The translations under genes were made by a program, and so were the position numbers. The notes below the pieces were generated by a model, which saw nothing but the letters and a program-made list of their open reading frames with translations, was not told where the DNA came from and did not search any database. Positions 1-8,118 of a stretch of DNA of 64,000 bases are shown here, in pieces; position 1 is the stretch's first letter; each line of letters begins with the position of its first letter. The stretch spans positions 7,162,001-7,226,000 of the forward strand of contig NZ_LT629791.1 in NCBI RefSeq assembly GCF_900105925.1. The letters run 5' to 3'. The DNA is from Jiangella alkaliphila (lineage in GTDB: Bacteria; Actinomycetota; Actinomycetes; Jiangellales; Jiangellaceae).

Positions 1-23
1 TCCGCTCCGGTGAGTGCGGTCAT
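1..23 (-). CDS. Start of a gene running off the left edge
   Basis: An ATG at 23-21 overlaps the TGA of the permease gene at 22-20 in the ATGA arrangement used throughout this operon. It opens a frame reading MTALTGA before the window ends. Genes in this position after a CUT1 sugar importer are often glycoside hydrolases or dehydrogenases, but seven residues do not allow a call. It is listed because the coupled start implies that the operon continues to the left. Confidence 0.4.
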
Positions 24-943
24 CCCTTGACGGCTCCTTCCATGATTCCGGCCACGAGCTGCTTCCCCGCGAGGAGGAAGAGCAGCAGCAGCGGCACCGT
101 CGCGATCACCGACGCGGTCATGACGACCGAGTAGTCGATCGTGTACTGGGTGCGCAGCTGCTGGATCGCGACCTGCGAGGTGAAGTGCTCCGGCGAGTTG
201 AGGATGACCAGCGGCCAGAGGAAGTCGTTCCACGCGGCCATGGCGGTGAACAGGCCGAACACGGCCGCGGAGCCGCGGATGTTGGGCAGGACGACGGACC
301 GGTACGTCCGGAACGTCCCGCAGCCGTCGACCCTGGCCGCCTCGATCAGCTCGTCCGGGATCGACCCGATGACGACCTGCCGCATCCAGAACACCCCGAA
401 CGCGGAGACCGCGCCGGGCACGATCAGCGCCTGGAGGCTGTCGACCCAGCCCAGCTCCGACATGATCATGTACATCGGGACGATGCCGAGCTGGCTCGGG
501 ATCGCCATGGTGCCGACGACGGCGACCAGCAGCACGCCCCGGCCGCGGAAGTGCAGCTTGGCGAAGGCGTACCCGGCCAGGCTGCAGAAGAACACCTGCA
601 GCGCGGCGACGGCGACCGCGACGATCGCGCTGTTGAGGATCGACCGCGCGAACGGCACCCGCTCCTGGACGAAGGAGAGGTTGTCGAAGAAGCTGCCGCC
701 CGGCACCAGCACCGGCGGGAACTGCGAGATCGCCGAGCTGTCGTTCGAGCCGACGACGAACATCCAGTACAACGGCGCGAGCGCGCCGAGCACGCCGATC
801 GTCAGGACGAGGTAGCCGAACCAGGAGACGCCGTCGCGGCGGGACCGGCGCTGGTGGTCGCGGGCCTGCCGGTTGGACCGCTGCGCGGACCGCGAGACGG
901 GGCGGCGGGCCGGCGGGCGGGTGGGCGCGTCGTGGATCGTCAT
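20..943 (-). CDS. Carbohydrate ABC transporter permease, MalG/CUT1 type
   Basis: Inner-membrane subunit of a carbohydrate importer, 307 residues. A basic cytoplasmic tail of about 38 residues precedes the first membrane segment. The cytoplasmic coupling loop reads EAARVDGCGTF and ends with LPNIR, the EAA motif that docks the ATPase. The C terminus ...MEGAVKG is typical of MalG-like subunits. The ATG at 943 shares one base with the TGA of the MalF-like gene upstream, so the two are translationally coupled. No ATPase gene is present, as in many actinomycete CUT1 systems that share an MsiK-type ATPase encoded elsewhere. The substrate is not known. Confidence 0.9.
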   Translation of the reverse strand: MTIHDAPTRPPARRPVSRSAQRSNRQARDHQRRSRRDGVSWFGYLVLTIGVLGALAPLYWMFVVGSNDSSAISQFPPVLVPGGSFFDNLSFVQERVPFARSILNSAIVAVAVAALQVFFCSLAGYAFAKLHFRGRGVLLVAVVGTMAIPSQLGIVPMYMIMSELGWVDSLQALIVPGAVSAFGVFWMRQVVIGSIPDELIEAARVDGCGTFRTYRSVVLPNIRGSAAVFGLFTAMAAWNDFLWPLVILNSPEHFTSQVAIQQLRTQYTIDYSVVMTASVIATVPLLLLFLLAGKQLVAGIMEGAVKG

Positions 944-1872
944 CAGGCGCTCCTGATCAGCCGGGTGAGCAGGAAGTTCACGAACGCGACCGCGAGCACG
1001 ATGAACAACAGCGCCACGGCGATGGCCGACGCGTAGCCGAAGTGCAGCGAGCCGAACGCCTGGCTGTAGACCAACAGCGTCATCGTCAGGCCCTGCCCGT
1101 TGTTGCCGCCCATCGGGTCGGTGAACAGCAGCGGCTCGGCGAAGATCTGCAGCCCGCCGACGCTGGCCACCACGACCGAGAACAGGATCGTCGGCCGGAT
1201 CATCGGCAGCGTCACGTTGACGAACGTGGCCCACCGCCCGGCGCCGTCGATCTCGGCCGACTCGTACAGCGACGCGGGGATCGCCTGCATCGCGGCCAGG
1301 AAGATGAGCGCGTTGTAGCCGGTCCAGCGCCAGATCACCATCAGCGCGATGACCAGCTGCGTGGTGAACGGGTTGACGTCCCAGGCGATGGCCGGCAGGT
1401 GCAGCAGCTGCAGGATCCAGGCGACCGGGCCGTAGTCGCGGCCGAAGATCGACGCGAACACCAGGCTGACCGTCACCAGCGGCGTGATGTTCGGGACCAG
1501 CAGCGCCATCCGCCAGAACGTCTTCACCCGCAGGCTGCGGTTGTTGAGCACCGACGCGAGCAGCAGGCTGAGGATCAGCCCGGGGATGGTCGAGAGGGCG
1601 AAGATCGAGAAGGTGTTCCGGATCGCCTTCCAGAACCGCGGGTCCTCCAGCATCACCTGGTAGTTCTGCAGGCCGACGAACTCGTGCTCGGTCTGCAGCG
1701 GCTCCCAGTCGTGCAACGACACCCAGCCGGTGTAGATCAGCGGCCCCAGGCCGAAGGCGAGGAAGAGCAGGAAGAACGGGGCGATGTAGGAGTAGGGGGC
1801 GATCTTCTCGCCCAGGCCCACGCGGCGGCGTCGGCGCGGCCGCGCCGGCAGCGCAAGGGTCGCAGAGCTCAC
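943..1872 (-). CDS. Carbohydrate ABC transporter permease, MalF/CUT1 type
   Basis: Second membrane subunit, 309 residues with a GTG start. A short Arg-rich tail is followed by six predicted hydrophobic segments. The EAA-loop sequence ESAEIDGAGRWATF and the following LPMIRPT are clear. The gene lies 61 bp downstream of the binding-protein gene and directly ahead of the MalG-like gene, giving the usual order binding protein, MalF, MalG. It probably shares the LacI-controlled promoter upstream of the binding-protein gene. Confidence 0.9.
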   Translation of the reverse strand: MSSATLALPARPRRRRRVGLGEKIAPYSYIAPFFLLFLAFGLGPLIYTGWVSLHDWEPLQTEHEFVGLQNYQVMLEDPRFWKAIRNTFSIFALSTIPGLILSLLLASVLNNRSLRVKTFWRMALLVPNITPLVTVSLVFASIFGRDYGPVAWILQLLHLPAIAWDVNPFTTQLVIALMVIWRWTGYNALIFLAAMQAIPASLYESAEIDGAGRWATFVNVTLPMIRPTILFSVVVASVGGLQIFAEPLLFTDPMGGNNGQGLTMTLLVYSQAFGSLHFGYASAIAVALLFIVLAVAFVNFLLTRLIRSA

Positions 1873-1933
1873 GGGCGTCCTTTCCGTGACGGCGTCAGCC
1901 CGGCCCCGGGGGACGGCCGGGGCCGGGCGACAC

Positions 1934-3217
1934 TCAGTGGGCGGTCTCCCGCTCGGCGTCCTCGATCGCCTGGTCCCAGGCGTCGTCGGCCGACTGCGCG
2001 TCCTGCTCGACCCGGCCGACCGCGGCCTCGAACTGCTGCTCGACGATGCGCGAGTCGGCGCCGATCGGGTACCCCTGGACGCTCTCGACGCTGGCGATGT
2101 AGATCTCGCCGACCGGTGCGTCGTTGAAGAACGGGTTGGTCAGCCCGGTGACCGCCGGGTTGGTGTACAGCTCGGGCGTCGACGGGAACGTGTTGGTCGC
2201 CTCGAACAGCGCCAGCTGCTGCTCGGGGGCCTCGAGCCAGGTGATGAAGTCGTAGGCCGCCTGCGCGTTCGGGGCCTCCTTCGGGATGGCGAGGTAGGAC
2301 CCGCCGTCGTTGCCGGCGGTGCCGGGCAGCGTGGCGATGTCCCACAGCCCGGCGGTGTCGGGCGCCTGCTGCTCGATCGTGCCGAGCATCCAGGCCGGCG
2401 CCGGGATGGTCGCGAACCCGCCGTTGGCCATGCCGGCGAACCACTCCGGCGACCAGGTGGCGAGGTCGGCGGAGAGGCCGGCGTCGATCGCCGCCATGCT
2501 GTAGTCCCACGCCTCGCGGATGGCCGGGCTGTCGGCGAAGATCAGGTTGCCGTCCTCGTCGTAGTACTTCTCGTCGGCCTGGTTCGACGCGGCGCGGAAG
2601 ATCGCCTTGCCGGCGTCGACGAACGGCTGGCCGGTGGCGGCCACGTACTGCTCGCCCGCGGCCAGGTAGCCGTCCCAGTCCGGCCAGAGCGCGCCGACCT
2701 GCCCGCGGTCGGTCGGGAGCCCGGCCGCCTGGAACAGGTCGGTGCGGTAGGCGATGGCCATGCCGCCGACGTCGGTGGGAATGCCCACCACCGCACCGTC
2801 GGAGGCGACGCCGGCGTTCCAGCGCCAGTCGAGGAAGTCGCCGGCGATGTCCTCGGCGCCGAAGTCGCGCAGGTCGGTGAAGGCGGCCGAGTTGCCGACG
2901 AACTCGCCCATGTAGTCGACCGCGATCTGCGCGACGTCCGGGCCCTGCCCGGCGGCCAGCGCGGTCAGCAGCGTCTGGTGGGCGGCGTCGTAGTCGCTGA
3001 TCTTGGTCTGGATGTCGACACCGGGGTGCTCGGCCTCGTACTGCTCGACGAGCTCGGCCGAGAGGTCGGCGAAGCCCCAGACGTTCAAGGTGATCGACTC
3101 GCCGCTGTCCCCACCGCCGCCGCTCTCGGCGGACGGGTCGTCGTCACCGCCACACCCGGTGAGCGCGACGGCGACGGCCGCCGTCGCCAGCCAGGCAGCT
3201 CCCGTAGATGCCTTCAT
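1934..3217 (-). CDS. Sugar ABC transporter substrate-binding lipoprotein
   Basis: Extracellular solute-binding protein of the CUT1 family, 427 residues. The signal peptide ends in the lipobox LTGC with Cys22 as lipidation site, followed by an acidic Gly/Ser linker. The mature part holds conserved stretches such as LNVWGF near its start and AAYDFITWL in the C-terminal half. The ATG at 3217 is preferred to an in-frame GTG at 3226 because GAGAGG lies at suitable spacing before it and the signal peptide then starts with MKAS. First gene of the importer operon. A TTGACA box and a CTTTCGCGAAAG palindrome lie upstream. Confidence 0.92.
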   Translation of the reverse strand: MKASTGAAWLATAAVAVALTGCGGDDDPSAESGGGGDSGESITLNVWGFADLSAELVEQYEAEHPGVDIQTKISDYDAAHQTLLTALAAGQGPDVAQIAVDYMGEFVGNSAAFTDLRDFGAEDIAGDFLDWRWNAGVASDGAVVGIPTDVGGMAIAYRTDLFQAAGLPTDRGQVGALWPDWDGYLAAGEQYVAATGQPFVDAGKAIFRAASNQADEKYYDEDGNLIFADSPAIREAWDYSMAAIDAGLSADLATWSPEWFAGMANGGFATIPAPAWMLGTIEQQAPDTAGLWDIATLPGTAGNDGGSYLAIPKEAPNAQAAYDFITWLEAPEQQLALFEATNTFPSTPELYTNPAVTGLTNPFFNDAPVGEIYIASVESVQGYPIGADSRIVEQQFEAAVGRVEQDAQSADDAWDQAIEDAERETAH

Positions 3218-3270
3218 TGCCCACACCTCTCGGTCCCGAGCGGAGTCCGTTCTCCCCTCGCCATCGCGCC

Positions 3271-3300
3271 ACGATGGCAGACCGTCTCGCGAGGTGTCAA
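3271..3300 (-). promoter_or_regulatory. Candidate promoter of the sugar importer operon
   Basis: On the minus strand, TTGACA (3300-3295) is followed after 17-18 bp by a weak CATCGT-like -10 region. A CTCGCGAG palindrome (3286-3293) lies in the spacer and a stronger CTTTCGCGAAAG palindrome lies just upstream. The -35 is good and the -10 is poor, so the assignment is tentative. Confidence 0.45.
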
Positions 3301-3304
3301 TAAC

Positions 3305-3316
3305 CTTTCGCGAAAG
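3305..3316. promoter_or_regulatory. LacI-type operator upstream of importer operon
   Basis: The perfect 12-bp palindrome CTTTCGCGAAAG lies between the 3' end of the LacI-type gene and the binding-protein gene, next to the -35 box of the importer promoter. The same ten-base core, TTTCGCGAAA, occurs on the other side of the regulator gene. LacI-family repressors bind such palindromes with a central CG. Confidence 0.75.
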
Positions 3317-3320
3317 TTGC

Positions 3321-4337
3321 CTAGACTTGTTGCGCGGGCGCGGTGCTCTGCCGGATCACGAGCTCGGTGGCCAGCTCGACGGTGGGCACCTCGGGCTCGC
3401 CGGCGGCGAGCGACCGGATGGCGGCGACGGCCAGCCGGGCCATGTCGCGGATCGGCTCGCGGACGGTCGTCAGCGGTGGCGCCGCCCACTCGGCGATGGG
3501 CGCGTCATTGAAGCCGATGACGCTGAGGTCCTCGGGGATGCGGACGCCGCGCAGCCGGGCCGCCTCGTACACCCCGAGCGCCTGCTCGTCGGAGGCGGCG
3601 AAGATCGCCGTCGGGCGCGGCGACGCGGCCAGCAGCTCCAGCGCGGCGTCGCGGCCGGCGTCGTAGCCGAACTCGGTGTGCCTGACGCGGGCCGGCGGCA
3701 GCTCGACGCCCGCCCCCACCGCGGCCGCGCGGAAGCCGTCGACCCGGGCCTGGCTGAACATTACGTCCGCTGGGCCGGCGATCATCGCCAGCTCGCGGTG
3801 GCCGAGCTCGAGCAGATGACGTGTGGCCTGGTGAGCGCCTCGCCAGTGGGTGACGCCGATGGTCGGCACGCGGGTGCCGGCCGGCGCCTCGCCGGGGTCG
3901 ATCACGACGTACGGCAGCCGCAGCTCCTCCAGGTGCGCGCGCTGCCGAGCGGTCACCTGGACGACGGCGAAGACGAGGCCGTCGACGGACCGGTTGGCCA
4001 GCATCTCCAGCCAGCGGTCCTCGGCCTCCGGACGCAGCCGCGACAGCGTCAGCCCCATGCCCTGGTCGAACGCGGCCTCCTCGACCGCGGTGACGAGCGC
4101 CGTCGACCACGGACTGGTCAGCTCGCCGAGCACCAGCTCGATCATCTTCGTCGACGTCGACCTGCGCGGCTCGTACTCGTGCTCGCGCAGCAGCCCCGTG
4201 ATGCGGGCACGGGTGCGGTCGGAGACGCCGGGCTTGCCGTTGATGACCTTCGAGACCGTCGGGACGGACACCCGGGCCATCCTCGCGATGTCGGCGATCG
4301 TCACTCGGTCGCCGACGTCGTTGGCGGTGTCGGCCAT
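3321..4337 (-). CDS. LacI-family transcriptional repressor
   Basis: DNA-binding repressor of 338 residues. The N-terminal helix-turn-helix (about residues 12-35) contains VTIADIARMARVSVPTVSKV, the LacI recognition pattern, followed by the hinge-helix region. The rest is a periplasmic-binding-protein-like sugar sensor ending in a RQST segment typical of the family. It sits between the importer operon and the divergent oxidoreductase/isomerase pair. Matching palindromes in front of both units suggest that it controls both. Its effector should be the imported sugar or an early metabolite. Confidence 0.92.
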   Translation of the reverse strand: MADTANDVGDRVTIADIARMARVSVPTVSKVINGKPGVSDRTRARITGLLREHEYEPRRSTSTKMIELVLGELTSPWSTALVTAVEEAAFDQGMGLTLSRLRPEAEDRWLEMLANRSVDGLVFAVVQVTARQRAHLEELRLPYVVIDPGEAPAGTRVPTIGVTHWRGAHQATRHLLELGHRELAMIAGPADVMFSQARVDGFRAAAVGAGVELPPARVRHTEFGYDAGRDAALELLAASPRPTAIFAASDEQALGVYEAARLRGVRIPEDLSVIGFNDAPIAEWAAPPLTTVREPIRDMARLAVAAIRSLAAGEPEVPTVELATELVIRQSTAPAQQV

Positions 4338-4367
4338 CGCTCGGGGCCACCCTTCAGTTCGCGGATG

Positions 4368-4396
4368 TTGACGTGCATACCTTACGACCCTACGAT
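4368..4396 (+). promoter_or_regulatory. Promoter of oxidoreductase/isomerase operon
   Basis: TTGACG (4368-4373), a 17-bp spacer and TACGAT (4391-4396) make a good sigma-70 (HrdB/SigA-like) promoter. Transcription would start near 4403, so the palindrome at 4410-4419 falls immediately downstream of the start, a classic repressor position. Confidence 0.7.
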
Positions 4397-4409
4397 CCGT
4401 TAGCGATAG

Positions 4410-4419
4410 TTTCGCGAAA
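4410..4419. promoter_or_regulatory. LacI-type operator overlapping the start region
   Basis: The perfect palindrome TTTCGCGAAA lies just after the predicted start of transcription and 13 bp before the ATG of the oxidoreductase gene. It shares its core with the site at 3305-3316. Confidence 0.75.
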
Positions 4420-4432
4420 GAAAGTAGGGCAG

Positions 4433-5542
4433 ATGACGCGGGTGTTCCTGGCCGGTGCGGGCTACATCGCCCGAGAGCATGCCACGGCCGCCACCGACCG
4501 CTCGATCCTGACCGGCGAGGTCGAGCTGCACGTCGCCGATCCCGACCCGGAGGCGCTGGCGAGCTTCGTCGCGGCCTTCCCGGCGGCGGTCCCCCATCCC
4601 GACGCGCGGTCGATGTTCGCGACGCGGCACGACGAGTCCGACCTCGCGGTGATCGCGACGCCGCCGGACAGCCACCACGCGCTGGTCCGCGACGCGCTCG
4701 ACGCCGGGCTGCACACGCTGTGCGAGAAGCCGCTCGCGCTCACCGCCGACGAAGCGGCCGACCTCGCCCGCCGGGCCGACGCCGCCGGCCGCATCCTGGC
4801 CTCGTGCGACGACCGGTTCCGCGACCTCGCGACCACGCAGGCGGCCCGCCGGCTGGACGCGTCGGGCGCGCTCGGCCGGGTGTACCACGCCACGTTCGTC
4901 AACACGTTCCGGCGGGCCCGGACCGGCTTCGACCAGCTCACCCAGTCCGCCTGGTTCCGCGACCCACGGATCGCCGGCGGCGGCGTGATGATGGACTGGG
5001 GCCCGTACGACATCGCCGTCCTCGACGAGATCCTCGACCCGGTCCGGGTCGACGTCCGGCACGCTTGGGCGACCGGGCCGATCACCGGCGGGCCGTTCGG
5101 CGACCAGTCCGCGCTCTCCGAGCAGCACGTCGGGGCCGTGTTCGACGTGCACACCCGCGCCGGCGCCGTCGTGCCGGTCAGCTACGAGCGGGCCGCCGCG
5201 ACCCACGGCGCCGAGCGCAGCCTCGTCCAGCTGGAGGGCGACCGTGCGGCGGTCTCGTGGGACTGGCTGGACTGGCTCGGCGACGGTTCGGTGCGGCTGA
5301 CCAGCGACGACGACGGCGAGCCGGACACCGTCACCACCCGGTTCGCGGCGTCGCCGATCGGCTTCCACGCCCGGCCGCTGGCCCGGATCGCCGCCGCCGT
5401 GCGCGACGGCGCGGACCCGCGGGCGATCACCCACCGCTCGCTGTTCACGTTCGCCTGGCTGCGCGCCGTCCTCGACTGCGCGGCGGCGGGCGAGCCGGTC
5501 ACCGTCGAGCTGGACGCCCTGGCGGGGAGCGTGGTCTCGTGA
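4433..5542 (+). CDS. Gfo/Idh/MocA-family oxidoreductase
   Basis: NAD(P)-dependent sugar dehydrogenase-like enzyme, about 369 residues. The N-terminal Rossmann strand reads FLAGAGYIAREH. The segment ends with the CEKPLA motif, where the family lysine (EKP) binds cofactor and substrate. The second domain contains GGVMMDWGPYDI, the family's conserved Gly/Asp-rich strand with the D-x-x-x active-site region. The start at 4433 is chosen because an AAAGTAGGG element precedes it and the Rossmann fold begins at once; an upstream ATG in frame would put the promoter inside the gene. It overlaps the next gene by GTGA and is probably derepressed by the sugar sensed by the LacI-type protein. Confidence 0.88.
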   Translation: MTRVFLAGAGYIAREHATAATDRSILTGEVELHVADPDPEALASFVAAFPAAVPHPDARSMFATRHDESDLAVIATPPDSHHALVRDALDAGLHTLCEKPLALTADEAADLARRADAAGRILASCDDRFRDLATTQAARRLDASGALGRVYHATFVNTFRRARTGFDQLTQSAWFRDPRIAGGGVMMDWGPYDIAVLDEILDPVRVDVRHAWATGPITGGPFGDQSALSEQHVGAVFDVHTRAGAVVPVSYERAAATHGAERSLVQLEGDRAAVSWDWLDWLGDGSVRLTSDDDGEPDTVTTRFAASPIGFHARPLARIAAAVRDGADPRAITHRSLFTFAWLRAVLDCAAAGEPVTVELDALAGSVVS

Positions 5543-6354
5543 GCCTCACCGTCTACGGCATGGACGTCGGTTTCTACAGTCACCTCGGCTCGTACTCGCT
5601 GGAGGCGCGGTGCGAGATGCTGGCCGAGCTGGGCTGCGGCGCGACCAACCTGACGCTGTGGAGCGAGCGGGCCTGGTCCGACCTCGACCGGCTCGACGCG
5701 GTCGCTTCGACGACCGGCCTCGAGGTCGCCGCCCTTTACACGACGGTCGACGTCACCGCGCCCCTGGACGCACCCGAGGTGGCGCGGGTGCTGGGTCTGA
5801 TCGAGGCGTACGGTCAGCACCCGATCGAGCTGGCCTTCTCCGCAGGCGACGACGCCGGCGCGCGCCGGTTCCTCGACGCGGCGCTGGACGCGGCCGGCCG
5901 CTCGGGCGCGCAGCTGCGGCTGTACCCGCACTTCGCCTTCTGGCTGGAGCGGGTCGACGACGCGCTCGCGCTGCTCCGCGCGTACGACACCGACCGGCTC
6001 GGCCTGACCTTCCCCGCCTTCCACGTCTACGCGCTGGAGGGCGCCGGGTTCCTCGGTGCGCTCGACAGCGCCGCGCCGTACCTGCGCGGCGCCAACACCA
6101 ATGGCAGCCGGCGGCTGGCCGGGCAGTACTTCCCGGTGACGATCGAGCCGGTCGGCGAGGGCGACTTCGACAACTTCGCCTTCCTCGGCCGGCTGCGCGA
6201 CCTGGGCTACGACGCCCCCCTGGGCATCCAGGCCTACGGCGTCGGCGGCGACGCCTACGAGCACGTCCGCCGCTCGGTCGCGGCCGTTCGCGACATCGAG
6301 CGCCGCCTGGACGCACACGCCGACTGGGCCCGGCTGGTCCCCGACCCGCTCTAG
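5539..6354 (+). CDS. Sugar phosphate isomerase/epimerase-like TIM barrel
   Basis: Xylose-isomerase-like TIM-barrel protein, 271 residues, with a GTG start overlapping the TGA of the Gfo/Idh gene. It opens with YGMDVGFYSHLG and includes LTLWSERAW, a YPHFAFWLE segment and GANTNGS near the C-terminal half. These fit the AP-endonuclease-2/IolE superfamily, where Glu, Asp and His ligands hold a divalent metal. Partnership with a Gfo/Idh enzyme is a recurrent pairing for oxidation followed by isomerisation, epimerisation or elimination of a 3-keto sugar. The exact reaction is not predictable. Confidence 0.8.
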   Translation: MSLTVYGMDVGFYSHLGSYSLEARCEMLAELGCGATNLTLWSERAWSDLDRLDAVASTTGLEVAALYTTVDVTAPLDAPEVARVLGLIEAYGQHPIELAFSAGDDAGARRFLDAALDAAGRSGAQLRLYPHFAFWLERVDDALALLRAYDTDRLGLTFPAFHVYALEGAGFLGALDSAAPYLRGANTNGSRRLAGQYFPVTIEPVGEGDFDNFAFLGRLRDLGYDAPLGIQAYGVGGDAYEHVRRSVAAVRDIERRLDAHADWARLVPDPL

Positions 6355-6378
6355 TTGGCGAGAGCTGCCGAGTTTGGG

Positions 6379-6517
6379 CGTCCCCCTGCTGCCCATTCTC
6401 TTAGCCGCGCACCCGCGCCTCAAGTCCGCGCCTCTGTGTCGGCCTTCGCTGTGGTTGGGGGCTTGGACTTGACCCACGGGTCCGCGGTCTAAGAACTCGG
6501 CAGCTATCAGGGGGACG
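6379..6517. repeat. Left arm of long inverted repeat, itself palindromic
   Basis: This 139-bp segment is the imperfect reverse complement of 8119-8261. It begins CGTCCCCCTGCTGCCC and ends CAGCTATCAGGGGGACG. Within itself the two halves pair (CGTCCCCCTG with CAGGGGGACG, TCAAGTCC with GGACTTGA), so it can fold into one long hairpin. A second partial copy of its tip, GCTGCCGAGTT, abuts it at 6364-6374. No coding content. Confidence 0.8.
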
Positions 6518-6592
6518 GGGAAGGACCGGGCACAGCCCGCACCATTCGCCTGGGCTGCCCCGAGCTTTCCGGACCGCTTCGTTTGCGGTCTC

Positions 6593-7501
6593 TTATGCTG
6601 CGAGCTGGCCATTCAGGTGTTCGTTGCGGACTTCGTGCGGGGTCCGGTAGCCGAGCCCTGAATGGATTCGTCTGCGATTGTAGAAGAGTTCGATGTAGTT
6701 CGCAACATCCTCGCGGGCTTTCTTCCGTGTCGGGTACACGGTGCGGTAGACGCGCTCGACCTTCAACATGGAATTGAACGATTCGGCCAGAGCGTTGTCG
6801 TAGCAAATGCCGGTCCTGCCGAGCGAAGCGCGCATCCCGAGCTGCTTGATCTTCGCTGAGAAGTCAGTCGATGTGTACTGCGTCCCGCGATCTGAGTGAA
6901 GGATGCAGCGGTCGGCGAGATCGTGATTCCTGGCGGCCATGTCGAGCGCGTCGGTGACGAGTTCGGTGCGCATGTGGTCGGCGAGTGCGTACCCGATGAC
7001 TTCTTTGTTGAAGCAGTCGATCACGGTCGCCAGGTACAGCCATCCCTCCCAGGTGTGGATGTAGGTGATGTCGCCGACCAGCTTCGTTCCCGGCGCGTCG
7101 GCGGTGAAGTCGCGGCGCACCAGGTCTGGGGTGGCCGGCCGGTCGTCGCCCTGGATAGTGGTGATCTTGTACGGGCGCGGCTGGCACGGCACCAGGCCCA
7201 GCTCACGCATCAGGTCACGGACCAGCTCGGGCCCGGCCTGCTCGCCGCCGCGGAGCAGCTCGGCGTGGATGCGCCGGTACCCGTAGGTGCGGTCGTTGTG
7301 GTCGAACAACGCCTCGATCTTGAGCTTCAACTCCTCACGCCGCCGCGTGGTCGCCGACGGTGGCCGGTCCCGCCAGTCGTAGTAGCCGGACCTGGACACA
7401 CCCAGCCAGGTGAACATCTGCTTGAGAGACGGAGCGTCGTTGACATTGTCGGCGCTATTGTGCGCGTACTCGGCGGCGATGAACTCGTACTTCTCGCTCA
7501 C
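6593..7501 (-). CDS. IS3-family transposase OrfB, DDE integrase domain
   Basis: Catalytic half of the transposase, 302 residues from the GTG at 7501. An HTH_21-type region (TYGYRRIHAELL) precedes the rve/DDE core: first Asp in VGDITYI, second Asp in HSDRGTQYTS, Glu in DNALAESFNSMLK. The C terminus carries YNRRRIHSGLGYRTP, typical for the family. It overlaps orfA by GTGA. It also stays open upstream as far as 7660, so a -1 frameshift from orfA would give an OrfAB fusion. Confidence 0.95.
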   Translation of the reverse strand: MSEKYEFIAAEYAHNSADNVNDAPSLKQMFTWLGVSRSGYYDWRDRPPSATTRRREELKLKIEALFDHNDRTYGYRRIHAELLRGGEQAGPELVRDLMRELGLVPCQPRPYKITTIQGDDRPATPDLVRRDFTADAPGTKLVGDITYIHTWEGWLYLATVIDCFNKEVIGYALADHMRTELVTDALDMAARNHDLADRCILHSDRGTQYTSTDFSAKIKQLGMRASLGRTGICYDNALAESFNSMLKVERVYRTVYPTRKKAREDVANYIELFYNRRRIHSGLGYRTPHEVRNEHLNGQLAA

Positions 7502-7794
7502 CGCTGCTCCTTCGCGAAGTACGCGGCAGCTTTTTTCAGGAACGCGAGCTCCATCTCCTGGTCTCGCGTCCGCCGTCGCAGTTCGGCCAACTCCGCACGT
7601 TCGGACAACCCCAGCGGCGGCTCGTCGCCGACGTGGTCCTCTCGGTACTTCTTCACCCAATTGCCGAGAGTGGTCTCACCCACGCCGATCTCACGCGCCA
7701 CATCGGCAATACGACGGTCATTCTCGACCACCAGTCGAGCAGCCTCTTCGCGGAACTCAGGCGTGAATGTTGCCTTCTTCCTCGCCACGAACAC
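7498..7794 (-). CDS. IS3-family transposase OrfA, HTH protein
   Basis: Helix-turn-helix subunit, 98 residues, GTG start with AGGAGAA just before it. It contains RRIADVAREIGVGETTLGNW (HTH_Tnp_1) and a leucine-zipper-like C terminus (ELAELRRRTRDQEMELAFLK). The run AAAAAAG on the coding strand (7536-7530) lies in its last fifteen codons and may be a slippage site. The codon phase is AAA AAA G, not the canonical A AAA AAG. Confidence 0.93.
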   Translation of the reverse strand: MFVARKKATFTPEFREEAARLVVENDRRIADVAREIGVGETTLGNWVKKYREDHVGDEPPLGLSERAELAELRRRTRDQEMELAFLKKAAAYFAKEQR

Positions 7795-7893
7795 TTCTCC
7801 TTTCCGGATCGGACCTTATGAGGTCCGCAGTCCGGAAAGTGGGAGGCACGCCAGCCCGGCTTTGCGCCGTTGGCTTCCTGGGTGTGAGTTGGC

Positions 7894-7993
7894 GTCCTGG
7901 TCTGCCGTCACGTCCTGGTCCCCCGTCACGCCACCAGCCCCGAATCCGCCATTTCGCGTAACGGCAGACCACGACGTAACGCCAGACCAGGAC
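7894..7993. repeat. Palindromic array of four 18-bp units
   Basis: Two tandem units (GTCCTGGTCTGCCGTCAC at 7894-7911 and a variant at 7912-7929) are followed after 28 bp by two units in inverted orientation (7958-7975 and 7976-7993). The whole forms a 36-bp-armed hairpin with about seven mismatches. It lies in a 475-bp stretch (7795-8269) without genes, between the IS end and the right palindromic repeat. Three loose GTC-TCCTC-A copies follow at about 8002-8055. Confidence 0.75.
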
Positions 7994-8118
7994 CCGCACC
8001 GTCGTCCTCAATGGCCAAGGTCATCCTCGATGGCAGAAACCGTCCTCGACACCCCCAGAACACGACCCCCGACATCGAAGACGACCGCCACCATCACGGA
8101 CCGTCGCCACGCTCCACC

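Larger units (their letters stand above)
6565..7839 (-). mobile_element. IS3-family insertion sequence, about 1.28 kb
   Basis: The element is bounded by imperfect inverted repeats, CTTTCCGGACCGC at 6565-6577 and the complement of CTTTCCGGACTGC at 7827-7839. It carries orfA and orfB of an IS3-type transposase. Both frames are open and catalytic residues are intact, so it may be active. No short target duplication is evident just outside these ends, so the exact termini are uncertain by a few bases. Confidence 0.8.

Noticed and set aside
6555..7845. Target-site duplication flanking the IS3 element
   Set aside because: Bases just outside the inverted repeats (GAG on the left, TGG on the right) do not match, so no duplication is claimed.
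7994..8100. Three loose GTC-TCCTC-A repeats as part of the 18-bp array
   Set aside because: Spacing and sequence vary too much; they are mentioned with the array but not counted as units.
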